DNA from: Diadema setosum
Taxonomy: Eukaryota > Echinodermata > Echinoidea > Diadematoida > Diadematidae
Length of the DNA stretch: 64,000 nucleotides
Direction of reading: 5' to 3'
Assembly: GCF_964275005.1 (NCBI RefSeq)
Contig: NC_092688.1
Coordinates: forward strand, 22,077,903 to 22,141,902
In this document: in pieces, positions 48,301 through 59,961 of the stretch
Numbering within the stretch: position 1 is the stretch's first letter
How the letters are laid out: each line of letters begins with the position of its first letter
The notes under the pieces: model-generated
The model's database searches: none
What the model saw: the letters and a program-made list of their open reading frames with translations, nothing else
What the model was told of the DNA's origin: nothing
Made by a program: the position numbers and the translations under genes

Positions 48301-49079
48301 GCCTCATGGAAAGAGTGTATTAAACATTCACTGTATTGTTTTGTTTTGTATTGTAGTAGAGTGCATATACATGAGAGACAATTTAAACTCAAGAAAAAAG
48401 GTACGACGACAACGCCCAAGTGCTACTCGAGCTCGTAAATTGTGTTTGTTTTTCTTTCCTTTGTAAGTTTGTTGGTAAACGTCATAAAATTCATCAGATA
48501 TTTCTTACAGTTTGGTAACAAAAAGTTTGTTGTTCATCGAAGGGGTAATATAGGAACTATGCTGCATTAAATCTCAAATATTCCTCATCTCTTTCTCTCC
48601 CACGTTTATGTGCAGGTCGCAAGCGGATATCACCTGACAAGAACCATTCTTCTCAGTCTACAGCTAAGTCCTGTTCCTCTGGGTCGGTGGACGCCAGGAA
48701 AAGCAAGAGTAACACCAGCAGCGGTTCGGGGGTCCGATCGCACGAGGAGTTTCTGCAGAAATGCATTGTAGACATTTTCGACAGCCATCGACAGGCTCCG
48801 AAGTCCAGTCGGGCCGCATCGAAGAGCAATTCGCGCGCTTCGGCCAACAGTCAAGAATCTTCGGACCTCGATAATGACTTAGACGACGTTTCGGAGGCGC
48901 TCAACGAGAGCCTGAGATGGGATAATCCGTGCTCCAATCCCAAAGACGAGGAAGAGCGGATTAGAATTTATAAGATAAATCGGCGAAAGAGATATTTGAT
49001 GGAATCTGTGAAGAACCGACACGACAAGGAGGGAGTTTTGAGGTTTGCCCGAGAGCTGGCAGCGGCCGACACAAGATAG
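39389..49079 (+). CDS. LIAT1: LIAT1-like protein (ligand of ATE1), two coding exons
   Basis: Exon 1 (39389-39542) starts MDEKPPPSRRSS and contains a lysine-rich block, KKSNKKKKKSKYKERKRGK. Exon 2 (48616-49079, stop TAG) runs through HEEFLQKCIVDIFDSHRQ, a Ser/Ala-rich linker, LDDVSEALNESLRWDN and EEERIRIYKINRRKRYL. Exon 1 leaves phase 1 and exon 2 enters in phase 1, so they join directly into about 205 residues. A poly-Lys disordered N-terminus followed by a short conserved SLRWD...EERIR(I/V)YKxNRRKRY domain is the layout of vertebrate LIAT1, which binds the arginyltransferase ATE1. The poly-Lys tract is reported to direct LIAT1 to nucleoli. The 9.07-kb intron is full of repeats and has candidate alternative exons. 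Family assignment is from memory of the motif, without a search. Confidence 0.75.
39812..40537. mobile_element. MITE family C, copy 3
   Basis: TIRs TGTGACCCTGCACCACAAAA / TTTTGTGATGCACGGTTACA with TA on each side (39810-39811, 40538-40539). It is 726 bp and more decayed than the other two copies. It lies in the LIAT1-like intron. Confidence 0.8.
40538..41499. other. LIAT1-like intron, unassigned
   Basis: An open frame at 40866-41087 has no splice context. 41241-41290 follows a good acceptor (atgttctgcag) and reads in phase 1 to a stop (TTSGFTESPPEKSS), so it could be a short alternative terminal exon. The evidence is weak. Confidence 0.25.
41500..41632. repeat. (ATT/GTT)n microsatellite
   Basis: Long tandem ATT and GTT units. 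Reading frames through it are poly-Leu or poly-Asn artefacts. Confidence 0.9.
42590..42810. repeat. 'cctggaaaagtcatgga' degenerate repeat
   Basis: Repeated words 'catggaaaacctggaaaaattgtgg', 'cctggaaaagtcatagaaaatt' and 'aaaaagtcatggaaattttt' flank an inserted segment with 'aaagcacattgagatatttaac..aatgcgctgtatg', a retroposon-like 3' motif. The organisation is unclear. Confidence 0.45.
42869..42944 (+). CDS. Candidate internal exon in the LIAT1-like intron
   Basis: A T-rich tract and acceptor (TACATTAG) lead into 76 bp open in one frame, reading TNLSDLIYSPGGTGCLGFNE and then PKVYR, ending AG|GTGATC. It enters in phase 1, which matches the donor phase of LIAT1-like exon 1, but it leaves in phase 2, which does not match exon 2. 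It would need one more exon. It may be an alternative exon or part of another gene. Confidence 0.35.
43130..43586. mobile_element. MITE family D, copy 2 (uninterrupted)
   Basis: CAGGGCTCACAC at the left and GTGTGAGCC at the right, 457 bp, inverted relative to the copy at 117-1289. It carries the intact site ('gactatatttcattgg') that MITE C occupies in the other copy. Confidence 0.8.
43587..45069. other. LIAT1-like intron with poly-G/poly-C and (GT)n tracts
   Basis: It holds poly-G near 43699 and 43918, (GT)n near 43818-43835, and poly-C near 44567-44585. No coding segment is supported. Confidence 0.5.
45070..47535. other. Repeat-free, GC-richer intronic block
   Basis: About 2.5 kb without microsatellites, MITE copies or long homopolymers, and GC-richer than the surrounding intron. 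Short open segments follow good acceptors (45371, KLEGFFNARPLLADIG; 45650, VVFAKVVERCRRILL), but none has a matching donor and phase. It may hold untranslated exons, a regulatory block or an unrecognised noncoding gene. Confidence 0.35.
47536..47748 (+). CDS. Candidate small ORF or terminal exon, unrecognised
   Basis: ATG 47536 to TAA 47748 gives 70 residues with coding-like, GC-rich third positions, including REPLRLPSIDNDFLVSTSQD and SPTSCKKLTRLAGAG. The upstream 'agacatcag' could be an acceptor, but the frame from it into the LIAT1-like phase meets a stop. It is either a short separate gene, a last exon of a transcript I cannot trace, or chance. Confidence 0.3.
   Translation: MGLDKASQPATMPRSGNREPLRLPSIDNDFLVSTSQDIGGATSPTSCKKLTRLAGAGTKSEENCASFMQV
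47749..48615 (+). other. 3' end of the LIAT1-like intron
   Basis: AT-rich. 48285-48350 ('taagcgctctgagcctcatggaaagagtg..') resembles a retroposon 3' end. The intron closes with TTTATGTGCAG at 48615. Confidence 0.45.
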
Positions 49080-49489
49080 TGATTGCCATCAAGTAATGAC
49101 GAACTGTTGCCATGAAGTAATGACGAACTGTGACCCCATGGGTGGTGAACGAACGTGCCCGGAGTTTTTGTCTCCCCCATCCAGCCTACTTAGTATTCTT
49201 GTTTCTCGTGTACGAGGACGCCCCCTTGCGGTGACAGTTATCTACTATGTCTACCGCATCGATCGTCTGTCACATGCACGATTTCAGAAAGTGAATGTTG
49301 CCTACACCGTATGTGCCAAGAGAGTATCGGTATAATAGTAGCCTGCATGTACTCTCTTCTTGTTTTTATCTCTGTCCATTTATCTTTGTCTATTTTAATT
49401 GCATTTCAAGTTGTGCAAAGATAAAGAGTCAAACCAATGCTTTACCACATAATCATGCTAGCACAGAAGGGATTATCCCATGTGATCGA

Positions 49490-49765
49490 CACCTTCGAGT
49501 CATCCAGCCCTCGAGCTAGACACCATGTAAAACGGGTCCACTAGCTAGACCTTTTTTGCCTATATAGTGTAGAGATCATATATGCCTTATTTTCCTAGGG
49601 TCTAACTCATGGAATGTGTAGCTCGTGGACCTATTTCAGTTGATGTCGAGCTCGTAGTCCTTGTTCACTTAGTGTCTAGCTCGTCGGCTGTATGGCTCGT
49701 AAGCTGTATTTCTAACTGTTGGGTTGTATGACTCGGTGGCCGTATGACTCGGGGGTGTCGAGCTT
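49490..49765. repeat. Fold-back array H, copy 2
   Basis: It carries the same style of unit as 21240-21690: 'tcgacaccttcgagtcatccagccctcgagctagacacc' at the left, then the reverse 'gtcgagctcgtag', 'gtctagctcgtcggctgtatggctcg' and 'gtatgactcgg' at the right. The consensus differs slightly (ctagctagac versus gagttcgac). It lies 410 bp past the LIAT1-like stop, possibly within its 3' UTR. Confidence 0.7.
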
Positions 49766-50201
49766 GTGACGTCACCACAGAGACACACTTACGTTGGACT
49801 TTTATCATAGTGAGCCTGAATACTCTCTACCTTGAAAATCATACGTCATTGGACAGACGATAGCAGTAGAATCTGAGTTATATTCAGTGAAATCTAAATG
49901 AAAAGAATATGATAATTATTATACACGTCTATGTATACTAGATCAAAATACGTTGTAACTGATAGTGTATCAGAGCTAGAGGCTGCAGAGCTACTACCAC
50001 GGTATAGAAAGCTGAAAGACGGGTACAGAGTGCATTTATTGGACGGAGAAGGATAACACGTGTATTGGAAGTAATGTATACGGATAGACAGAGTCTATAA
50101 TGTAAAAATGAGTTTTAAGATGGCGCCTTTTGCACCGCGTCAGATTCTGAGCTGTCCATTTCATTTTAAGATTATAAATGTATATAATAGAGATGATGTG
50201 C

Positions 50202-50207
50202 AATAAA
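50202..50207 (+). terminator. Possible polyadenylation signal, LIAT1-like gene
   Basis: AATAAA about 1.1 kb past the stop, at the end of AT-rich sequence. It is the first canonical hexamer I noticed downstream. Transcript data would be needed to tie it to the gene. Confidence 0.35.
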
Positions 50208-53058
50208 CCTTCACGATACCTTGAGTTTAGTTGAAGTCGTGTGCAGTGATCACACGAGTCTACACTATGGCATTGCATTCCAAATTTATAATGGCAGTGT
50301 TGTCTTTCCGTTGAACTTTTCTCTACAGTTTAATGCGTTTACTCTGGTACTTTATTGTCATCCTAAATGCAGATGTTGCATGCTTGATATCTTGCTGTAT
50401 AATATTCAATGTCCCCAGGACTTTTTAGTTCGTGAGTGTGTGAGGGTATAAGCCCTATAAGAGCGCTGTACTGATATATTTGATATTTTATGTAGTGTAT
50501 GACAAGGGTGGCGTATTTTTTGCTGACATTATTTCATACTTGCCTGCCTACAGCATGTTCAATTCAATGTTCACGATCACCAGAAGCCCCCCCCCCCCCC
50601 CGTATCTGACTGTGGTTTGGGACGAGTGGGGGAGTTTTGTAGACCTGCTTGCATGTGTCTCGCATGGGTAGGACGGAAGGAAATTAAGTGTTCGTTCTTC
50701 ATTACTTCGAGAGAGGAAAAAAAAAAAAAGAGATTATAGGATATAACTTGTGTATCAATTTTTTTTTCCAACTCTCTGTTGGATATTCGGTAAATGTGAT
50801 ACATTGTATCTGCAAATGCTAAGCCACGGCCAACTTCGACCATATGAGTGAACGTTTGAAGAGATTGCAAACCTTTGTGTGCACATATTGTAAATGTCTC
50901 TGCGCAATGTGTACCACAGAGTGTTTTGGTCTGATTTGGCATGAAAGTAATTCTCTTTCTGGAAACGAAAAACAACAACAAACAAACAAACCGAAATTCC
51001 TGATTGCAAATGATTATCCAGTACATTTGATCGTACATGAAAACTTATATTGAACCATATAAAAACCGTGTTAGTGTTAACATGCAAGGTGACGTGAAGT
51101 TTCCAATGTTTTAGAGAAAAAAAAGGGAAACACACAACTATAGCGCCCTCTAGAGGTCTAACTAGGCCAGTTGATGTGCCTGGCGTGGTAGCCAATGGTG
51201 GGGTTGTCGAAAGCTGACTTTACTCTTCACCACAAGGGGAGGAGAGAATAATTTCCGTTTTTCGTTAAATCATCATTTTGCATGGTACTGGTAGCCGATT
51301 TTCTACATTAGCTTAATTTCACATGAACAGTATGGCAACCGTTTCACCCCGGTTCAATAGCCAATGAAATCGATCTTTGCTTGTTTGTTGTGTTGGGTTT
51401 TTTGATTGTTTGTTGTTGTTTTTTGCATAATTGTTCATGAGCTGTTTTCAGCACAAAATGATGCATTGATTGTAACGACACATGCAAATCAGAAGAGACG
51501 ATGATGTTATCACCTCACAACTTTTTTCGTTGAAATACACAAAAATAAAATTTGTTCGATTAAATATATATATATATATCGATGTTTTGACGCCTATAGC
51601 ATTTTCCCCTCTTTGTCTTTGTCGCTATTGTATTGCAACGCTACGATAATCGGAAGGAAAGGATGAAACTTTAACATTCTGGTTGATTTCATGTCCAAAG
51701 AAGCAAGAAAGTCAAGATTTATAGAATAGATGCTATCACCATCACCTCTTCCAGTTTGCATGTGTGCGCAGTTGCAACTGTATTGTCACTACTTTGCACT
51801 TGGATACAATAGTCTAGTTGTGCGTACCAAGATCTACACAACAGTGTCTCTGTTTTCTTCAGGTTAGTCGCATGTTATTCTTTTATTGAAACAAAAACAA
51901 AAACAAAAAAATATTTTTCAGTTAAATCACAATTTTCCCTGTGTTTTGTTTTTCTTTTCTTTCTTTTTTTGTGTGTGTGTTGATAAGCCATTCACAGCGC
52001 TATCCGAGATACAGCACCGCGATAATATCAAAGAAAGAATTCCTTCCTTACTTGTGTCAAGAATAAAACAAAGATATTGTTTTTGTCCGATGTCCATAAA
52101 AACAAAAAAACCAATTCCATCGTCTGACGATGCGTAATATGATATAGGCCTACTTGATATATTACGTTTACTTTACGTACGTCTAAGGAGTCTTTGTAGA
52201 GGTTGTGAAATTAGTAAAAATTAAAGCACAAACATATTTTATTATGTATGGAGTATTTTGCACGCAACATCAGTCACGTTTGCTATATCATGGGATCCTT
52301 GTATAGTTGTATAAACTGTACGCAATGATGGATGACTTGCATTCATAAAGGCAGTCTCTGCCTTCATTTACTTTAATGTCCGTACAAACCCCGAATCATT
52401 TTCTTCCCTTGTTTCTCTTTGTTCATGGAATCTGAATGTCTTTTTTCGGTGTCATTTACGTCGTGTAAGGTTTCTATTGCGCAAACTATTCAGAAATGTG
52501 TGTTTTTCTTGAGTGTGATCTGCTCGCATAATAAATATAGTGTACAAGACATCGCGAAAGAATTAAAGCTGAGTGACACAGTACTGTATTTATATGAGTA
52601 TAATTAGTGAGTTATTATTCGTTGTTAAGTTTCGTCACATAAAAACAAATATATACATTCTGCAGCATGTTGCCAACTCCATCAATCCAACAACTACTCT
52701 ATACACGTACACAAAATGACAAATGAAATGACAAAAGAAATATATACAAGATGTACAAACAATACGCTTGCATTGCGAACATTGATCGGCCTTTCCTGGC
52801 TCAATAATGTACGGCGTCCATCACGTTGTACGTCGTTAAAACACCCACGTGAGGCTAGAATTGGCGAGGTGATAGTACGTGTGGTATACTGTCAACCTGC
52901 AGTTTAGCCGGTCCCAAGAGATGACGCCGAGATCAAAACGTGCTAACATGTTATTGTCATAATAAACTTATACACTGTATAATATTGCTGGCGAAAATAA
53001 GTTGTTTCTCCCTATGACCCATTAAAAGCGTGGTTATTTTCTGTGTAGTCATTTACAA

Positions 53059-53060
<2 letters not shown>

Positions 53061-53100
<40 letters not shown>
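53061..53100. repeat. (CT)n microsatellite
   Basis: About 19 tandem CT units. A shorter CT run is at 53770-53783. Confidence 0.9.
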
Positions 53101-53103
<3 letters not shown>

Positions 53104-54899
53104 AACTTCCCACTGTTCTTATACGGACAAAATCAATCACAAACAAAATATATTGGACACATTTTATACATTCCTTGGGGATATCGAGCTACAAACAGCA
53201 TTCCGTGCGATAGTGACGACCAGAACACGGTCACAACAGTATTTGTGAGTGTTTTATCACTCTGAATCCATCGTTTCAAACGAAAGCTAAATACACGATG
53301 TCACAATACAGACTTGGTGAGATGTCAAAATGCAGACTGTAAGTGATGGAAGAGTTTCGTAGTTGCTCGTACTTTGCTGAATTCCACTATGTATAATGCT
53401 GTCAGGAGGAATGTGTGTAATCAACGAATGTTTGACACGCTTTTGGCTAGCATTTATCCCGGGCAGGATTTTAACAGAAAAACAGTCAGGAGATGGTCTG
53501 TGCAAAATCTATTGAAGATATCAAGCTCATGTAAAAATACAACTGGAACGGGCAAAAATTAGCAAATAGATCGATGGTGTGTTAGTTTCTTGATGTGTGC
53601 TCACGCTTATAAACTTTGAAGTAAAAGTACTAGGCCTCTTGCGAGGGACTGATCACTGACACCTTCGCCCTGTCCTTCTGGAATGAAAATGACAAAGGAA
53701 TGAACATAATTATCACAACCTCCATTTTGTCCACGTGAAACATACTCTAGATCAACTCGTATTGGGTTTCTCTCTCTCTCTCTCCCTTCATTGATACGAT
53801 CCCTGAAGATATCACTCAAAGTGAATACAGCTCGATGATCAGTGACAATCGTTACGTCACAATTGCAATGCTTTCGTCGGCCAGTGCAGGCCCTAAGATA
53901 TGGCCCTTACAATAAGTATTTTTCCAATGAGAGACTGGTTTTATAAGAGCTAAGTGGCATAGACAACTCACATGCATTCTTACAGCACGCAGAGAAATAC
54001 ATGTATCATATTATTTGGGCGTTAAGATTATCCCTTGCATATTGTTCCAGTGATAACTATATTTCATTATTATTACTGAAACTGATATGTTTTAGATGTT
54101 TTAGATGAGGCCTTTCCATACAAACACCATTAATATCGCGTTAATTTTCATTAACATGCATCATAAAGAAAGGGATATACGAACACAGCATGAAGCTTGT
54201 CCGAAAACGTAATCAAGAAACCTTCGTTTGTTGTTCATTGTTCACACACGTATGAGGACCACACCACGATCAATCTAGGATTACAGTCTCTCCGGGTTTA
54301 GATATCAAGTATTCAATATGTAATTAGTATGTAATTCAAAGCACGAAAATATGTTACCACGATCCATACAGAAAACGACTCTTAATGGACTGATTTTAAC
54401 TAACTAACGCCTACACACAGATTTGTTTTGGTTGTAAAATCTGACCTCTAAGTACTCTCTACGATGATCCCAATTCAACACTAAGAAATGGGTACTGTAG
54501 TTTGATACGCAGTCTTACGGAATACTATACAGTACCAGCAGTATATGTTTTCTAACTTGAAGCTTACAATATGTTTTATATCTTGTCTTTCCATGTATTG
54601 AAAGCACCGCTTAGCTAAGAATTCAGCCTTTACATCACTATTTGACAAAGGAATGGCAATATCGACACCTCGGAAGTTGTAATGGATTCGACTGATTGAG
54701 GCTAACACTGACATCAATCTGATATTAATCAAACTACAATTGATATCAATCTAATAATAAAAAAAAAATTCCATTTTCTAGAGGATATATTCGTTGCAGG
54801 CACCTGAGCAAAAGTGAATAAGTATACATTTCACGGTGAGCTGTTACTGTTTGTGGTAGCGATAGTGGGGGCTTTGTTCTTACTGGTATTCAACTCAAA

Positions 54900-54995
54900 G
54901 ATGATGGTGATGATGGTGATGATGGTGATGGTGATGGTGACGGCGATGGCAATGGTGATGGCGGTGGTGATGGTGACGATTATGGTAGTAGTAGA
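54900..54995. repeat. (GATGGT)n-type trinucleotide repeat
   Basis: Tandem GATGGTGAT units with drift. The Met/Val-rich reading frame through it is an artefact. Confidence 0.85.
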
Positions 54996-55499
54996 AGTGG
55001 TAAATCTCTAAAGATACCATATTATGTGTCGATGGATATCTTATGAGTATGGACAGTATCGCAGATAGGGATACACTGTGCAGCTTCCGGAGAAGGTAGT
55101 GACTGCACTGTGACGTGAAAGATAGTTATTCATTTTAAAAGAAAACATCCCTTCAGAACTCGTTTCTAAACAGGCTGATAATTATTCCGAAAGTTCCTTA
55201 CAGTATAAAAGTAGTAGGATCTGGTTGGAATTCATCATCATTGCAATCATACGTGATTGCACGGACTCTCTTATTTTAGGAATATAACACTGGAGACGTA
55301 GCTCCATGATTAGATGTAACATTACACACTCAATATGCGTCACCGACTTCAGTGACACGCCCATCCATGTCCCGCTGTATGGTTTTGGATATAATCATTG
55401 TCTCTTATCATGGTAGTGATAGTCTCACTTCAATTCACTTGCACATAACAGTGGCTGGTGTCTATCACATCGTTCAAGTCCACACATTAGTGTCCAGAT

Positions 55500-56003
55500 T
55501 CATTCAATCTGCACAAATTTGACGGACACATAGTCTCTGGCCTCCATGTTGACGCCGACCTTGTACCACTTTATCGTCTCTTCGGCGGTGTGCTCCACGC
55601 TGCTGACGTACGTCTCTCGGACCGACTGGGGGAAGACGAAGACCGATGTGGAGTACTGCTTGGAGCTGGGGGCGTTGAGTCGGATGAAAACCGTTTCCCG
55701 GTAGCGGCGGTACTTGCTGTTGATGAAACACTGGGTCATCGTGGAGTAGTACCGGCCGGGATTGGTCTGGCCCGGTACGAGTCTGACTTCGTCCCTGTAG
55801 CGGCGAGAGTTGTCGATTTCGCAGTGCACGCCGTAGCGGTACTCCTGGTGCGCGGGCACGCGTACGAGGGACACGGACTCCGAATATTCGATGTTGGTAG
55901 GCGGGGACCGTTGAGGGAGCTGTTCATTCTCCAGGTGGACACCATTGCCGTTCTTCTCTGAAGCGTAGATTCGGCTGAGAGGTACCTCCGACTCACTCAC
56001 CTC
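55500..56003 (-). CDS. Last exon of a Tyr-x3-Val repeat protein, unrecognised
   Basis: On the minus strand an acceptor (TTTGCTGTAG) at 56004 opens a 504-bp frame in phase 0 ending TGA at 55502-55500, giving 167 residues. GC content is well above the flanks. After about 37 residues (EVSESEVPLSRIYASEKNG...) come about nine units of 14-16 residues starting with an aromatic and then x3 Val: EYSESV, EYRYGV, RYRDEV, YYSTMT, RYRETV, QYSTSV, TYVSSV, WYKVGV, DYVSV. Each then has a short hydrophobic run (SLVRV, FIRL, FVF). This predicts repeated beta-strands. I do not recognise the family. It lacks an obvious membrane segment or cysteine framework (two Cys only). Upstream exons were not found with confidence. 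Confidence 0.7.
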   Translation of the reverse strand, partial: EVSESEVPLSRIYASEKNGNGVHLENEQLPQRSPPTNIEYSESVSLVRVPAHQEYRYGVHCEIDNSRRYRDEVRLVPGQTNPGRYYSTMTQCFINSKYRRYRETVFIRLNAPSSKQYSTSVFVFPQSVRETYVSSVEHTAEETIKWYKVGVNMEARDYVSVKFVQIE

Positions 56004-57557
56004 CTACAGCAAAGAAACAAACGATACAATTCTGGTGACCAAACGGCAGCATATTGATTACAGATATATATGTAACATAACGCTCGTCTCGTATAGCTAT
56101 AACTATAGAGAAATCAATCCGTTACACTGACACATCATATATCAGAAAGACCAGGATAAACAAAACGCATAGCAAGCATAACAACACAAATCCTGACTTG
56201 TTTGTTGCTTATCTTGCCGAACGTCATATTTTAAATGTCCAATCTAAAAGATGAAAAAAAAAAGTTCATTTCAGGAGAAAATTAGTACAACACTTAACGA
56301 CTTGACGGAATCAAGTCGTAACATAAAGCGTTCTCCTCAGCTTCCAGCACAGTGCCAAATTAAGGCTAGCCTTATGCTCAGTTCAGTTCAGTTTATTTCT
56401 GCATTCCGTTTTCATTACGATGTATAACAAAATTTGACGATAATCATGTTAAAACTCATTGTTCCAACGAATTAATACAGATTATTGGGTATGGTTGTAT
56501 AAAGAAAATGTATAGGGAAAATATGCAACAATGTCAAATAGAATATAAATTGTACCATAAGGAACAGTTCAAATTGGGTGTAAAGTATCACCAAACATAC
56601 GAAGACCTCCTGCATCTATTTCCAGTTTGAATACAAATGAAAACTTCCAAGTTTTATTTCCATCCACTGACTCACGAAAGGCAGCCTACATCACACCCAG
56701 TCTTCACACATTTCATTTGTTAGAAACCAATTTATTTATCACCGATCCTACATAGTCAAAACACTGTCGATCGCACTTCTAGTCAACTTCAGCCTTGAGG
56801 GGCTTGTACAAGTATAAAGAGTCGCCTCAAGAATTGGGGAGGAAAAGACAAATATAGTATCATAACAGAGGAGCGAAAAAGAAACGTACTGACTAAAAGA
56901 CGTGGGTGAATGTGGCGAGGAGGAAATATAGGAGCAATTCGGAATCGTTGCCAAATAAAGACAGTAAGTTAACCATGCCTTGTCTGAGAATGTGAAATTA
57001 CAGCGCGAGTGTCATTAATACAAATTGGCAGAATGAGAGTACTCTCCTGCACCCGACATTGGACTTTGAGCCAGAAGCAAGGTACGTCGACCTGTATAAA
57101 ACGATGTTTTGCGCACAGCTTGAAAGTTAATGCCAACGAAGGTAAATGAGTGAAAGGGAACAGCGAGGCTGGAAATGACTGTGTGTGTGTTTAATGACTT
57201 GACTGTGCCGGGTAAACAGAGGACGTGGGCGAAAATATACCTGTAGGACCCTATGCTGATATCCCGACAGTCTAATCGATAGTCACGCAATCCATTTATC
57301 ATTTCAATATATGCATCATAGAATATAGTCTTGATTGTAAACCAGTCATTAGCTATCTTCATAAAAGGAAAAGTGCTAGGTATCGTGAATATGTGGCTTA
57401 GGTGCATTATCTTAAACACGGGATTTCCATGCACGTTTGATATAGATTGTCTTCATGAAAATGAAGAGAACATATCACCACACACGTCCACAAGCATACA
57501 CACACTATAGGCCCTATATAATATATATATATATACATTAATTTCTATTATCTAATT

Positions 57558-57604
<47 letters not shown>

Positions 57605-58879
57605 TAATTTTTATTTTTTATCCATTCATTTAGTCACTAACATGCGTACTTTTTTTTCTGATGCACAGACGCGGAGCGACAATCAAACCTGGGCATTATA
57701 CACATCTTTATTTTATCTAATTTCTATAAATACCTGCACTGGGACAAACAGACGGGAACTAAAGAGACAGTAGCCAGACGAACAAAGATTGAAATACATA
57801 CACACAACACAAGGACGTGTGAGATCGTGGGCGTGTGTTATGTCAACTCCGGACAAGGTTTCGATTGTGGGTTTCCATCGTGTACATTTCGTGACACTTT
57901 TGAAAAGAGCGCAGAGGCAACAACTGGAGGGAATGGGGTCGGAAAAAAAAACGCTCAATGACGAATTGACGAAAGAATCTGCGGAATTTTTTGTGAAATG
58001 TAGCTCCACAATATCAATAATTATGCACACTGTCTGTGTCCATCGGAGTGACGAGAGAATGACCTCTTTGCGCTTGAAATAACTGCTGACAGTTTTTTTT
58101 CCCGTTCTGTTCTGTTCGAGAAGGTCAAATTTCGACGGACCAAATTTCTGCAATGCCAACGGCCAAGTACTCTGCGGGATCATAGCCTTTGAACGGAATG
58201 TGTCAAAGCAGTCTTTGGGTCAGTGAGCAGGACGACAAGGCCAGAATTTGAAGCTCTCATCAAGTCAGTCGAGGAGCAGAATAAGCCAGTTCGTAGTTCT
58301 ACTTTGCGCATGAGCAGAAAAAGGTCATTTGTACCAAAACGCATGATGGTTTTTTAAATTCACGGAGATAAGCATCTGTCATATTATAATGATTATTCAC
58401 GCAATCCTTGTTCATGATACTTGCCATTACATCCACCTGACTGCAAACCTGGTATTTGGCAATACCAATTAACGCATTCAGTTCAAAACAAAGAAATGGA
58501 TGCTTCCCCCCGAGGGTTGTTTGACGGACATTCTGGTCACCTGGTCTAGCGTTGCCAGATCTTTTTTTTTTTTTTTTTTTTTTTTTAACATGAATTCCAT
58601 GAATTGTTACGCCAGACAAACTTAACCCAACGCATTGTGTTGCTTTGAATATGAGTGAAGTGCCTAACCAACTGACAAAATAGAAAGGTTGTTTGTACCA
58701 ACGTGCACATGTGCTAATTACGAACTGGCTTATTGACGAGAACTTCTGGCAGACTTTCCCTGAACTGCATCTATACCTTCCCTTTAAAATTTTTCCTGTA
58801 CTGGTTCGATCGTTCTTGTCTTAATTATTCTTTTGCATGGAGTATGATTATTACAAATCTCCTGTCCCAACATTTGTGG
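56004..58879. other. Upstream of the Tyr-x3-Val exon: repeats and weak ORFs
   Basis: 56380-56600 on the minus strand looks like a non-LTR 3' tail ('gcagaaataaactgaactgaact'). 57516-57602 is an (AT)n microsatellite in two blocks. Minus-strand open frames at 57015-57434 and 57713-58183 are long for this composition but have no recognisable motif. The first reaches a donor-like CAG|GTATAT at 57243 in a phase (2) that does not fit the exon at 56003. Confidence 0.4.
57516..57602. repeat. (AT)n microsatellite
   Basis: Two (AT)n blocks separated by about 35 bp, both followed by 'acattaatttttatt', so the pair may be a small tandem duplication. Confidence 0.85.
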
Positions 58880-59160
58880 TTACAGCTCGTTATTCCGGAG
58901 ATTCGTTATTTCGCAAAATGAAGGAAGGTTCTTTAATTCGAAGGTTTGTTACGAGTAATCCGAAAGTGAAGTAAGGTAATCTATTTCGGTGGTTCGTTAA
59001 TCCTAAAATGAAATGAGATTATTCATTCATGGAGTTCCCTTAATATCAAAAAATGAAATAGTAAAGAAGGTACAGTGTATAAAGGTTCGTAATTCCGAAG
59101 GTTCGTTAGGATGCAACCTTCTTTTGATTTTCGGATTAACGAACCTTCGGAATAGTGAAC
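58880..59160. repeat. Palindromic-unit repeat K, copy 2
   Basis: Diverged units 'ttccgaaggttcgttagg', 'ttcggattaacgaaccttcgg' and 'aattcgaaggtttgttacg' match the array at 29775-30060. The array is bounded by unique sequence. Confidence 0.7.
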
Positions 59161-59876
59161 ATCACTCATAATAAAGTGATGGAGTGAAGAGAAGATTATA
59201 GTGGATAGAGCTAGCTGTCACAGTGTATTATTTGTCTCCGTCCATGTAATTTCACTCTTTTACCTACAAAACTGTGAGGGATTTCATCTTTCACAACATT
59301 GTAGACATATCAACTTGACTATAATAAACTTCCATTGCCAAATATAGGCCTACAACCTACACTGTATGCAGATCTTAGTAAGTGTTAGACACACGAGGAA
59401 GAGAGAGGTAGTAAAACTAAGGAGGTACATTGTAGTTGGTATCCTTCTTGGTAAAACACTAGCCTCACTGAAATGATGTAGAATACCATGGCATGGTTTT
59501 TATGATGGAGATAGCGGCAAATAGGGCATCCCAACAAACACTTGTGTGCTGCACTCGCTCTATTAAACTTGAGCGATGAACTGCACTGGCTACAGCCTAA
59601 AGGGCTTTCCAGGTACAAGTACTTCGGTAAAGTAATCAAACCTCATTAACATCAGCCCTGATCGTCGACCCACGGGACATTTATTATAATAGTCACATTG
59701 CATAGGGCCTACACTGTAATGAACCGAAGAGGAAAATACACGATACGTATGCGTTGTGGCATATAGGGGAGCGCGTGTAGTGTATGTAATAAAGGAGTTC
59801 ACCTCCATGGTGGTTTGTGTAGATGCCAACATCGCTTCTTCGGGTCTTATGTTACTTGCCCTGATCTCTTTTCAGT

Positions 59877-59961
59877 TGTTTGTTTGTTTGTTTGTTTGTT
59901 TGTTTGTTTGTTTGTTTGTTTGTTTGTTTGTTTGTTTGTTTGTTTGTTTGTTTGTTTGTTT
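59877..59961. repeat. (TTTG)n microsatellite
   Basis: About 21 tandem TTTG units. The Cys/Leu/Phe/Val-rich frames through it are artefacts. Confidence 0.95.

Larger units (their letters stand above)
50208..55499. other. Gene-poor intergenic stretch
   Basis: Long overlapping minus-strand frames at 50577-51195 have no splice or domain support. 51400-51560 has words resembling MITE A ('gatgttatcacctcacaac'). Otherwise I see only simple repeats and AT-rich unique sequence. Confidence 0.5.

Noticed and set aside
50577-51195. Two overlapping minus-strand frames of about 150 codons
   Set aside because: No domain, no splice context, and the overlapping frames share the same AT-rich DNA; chance is likelier.
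57015-58183. Minus-strand frames of 139 and 156 codons upstream of the Tyr-x3-Val exon
   Set aside because: A donor-like site exists at 57243 but its phase (2) does not fit the phase-0 exon at 56003, and no motif is recognisable.
58190-58350. A 52-codon plus-strand frame with a coding-like look (ECVKAVFGSVSRTTRPEFEA)
   Set aside because: It is bounded by stops on both sides without a convincing acceptor or donor, so it cannot be placed in a gene.
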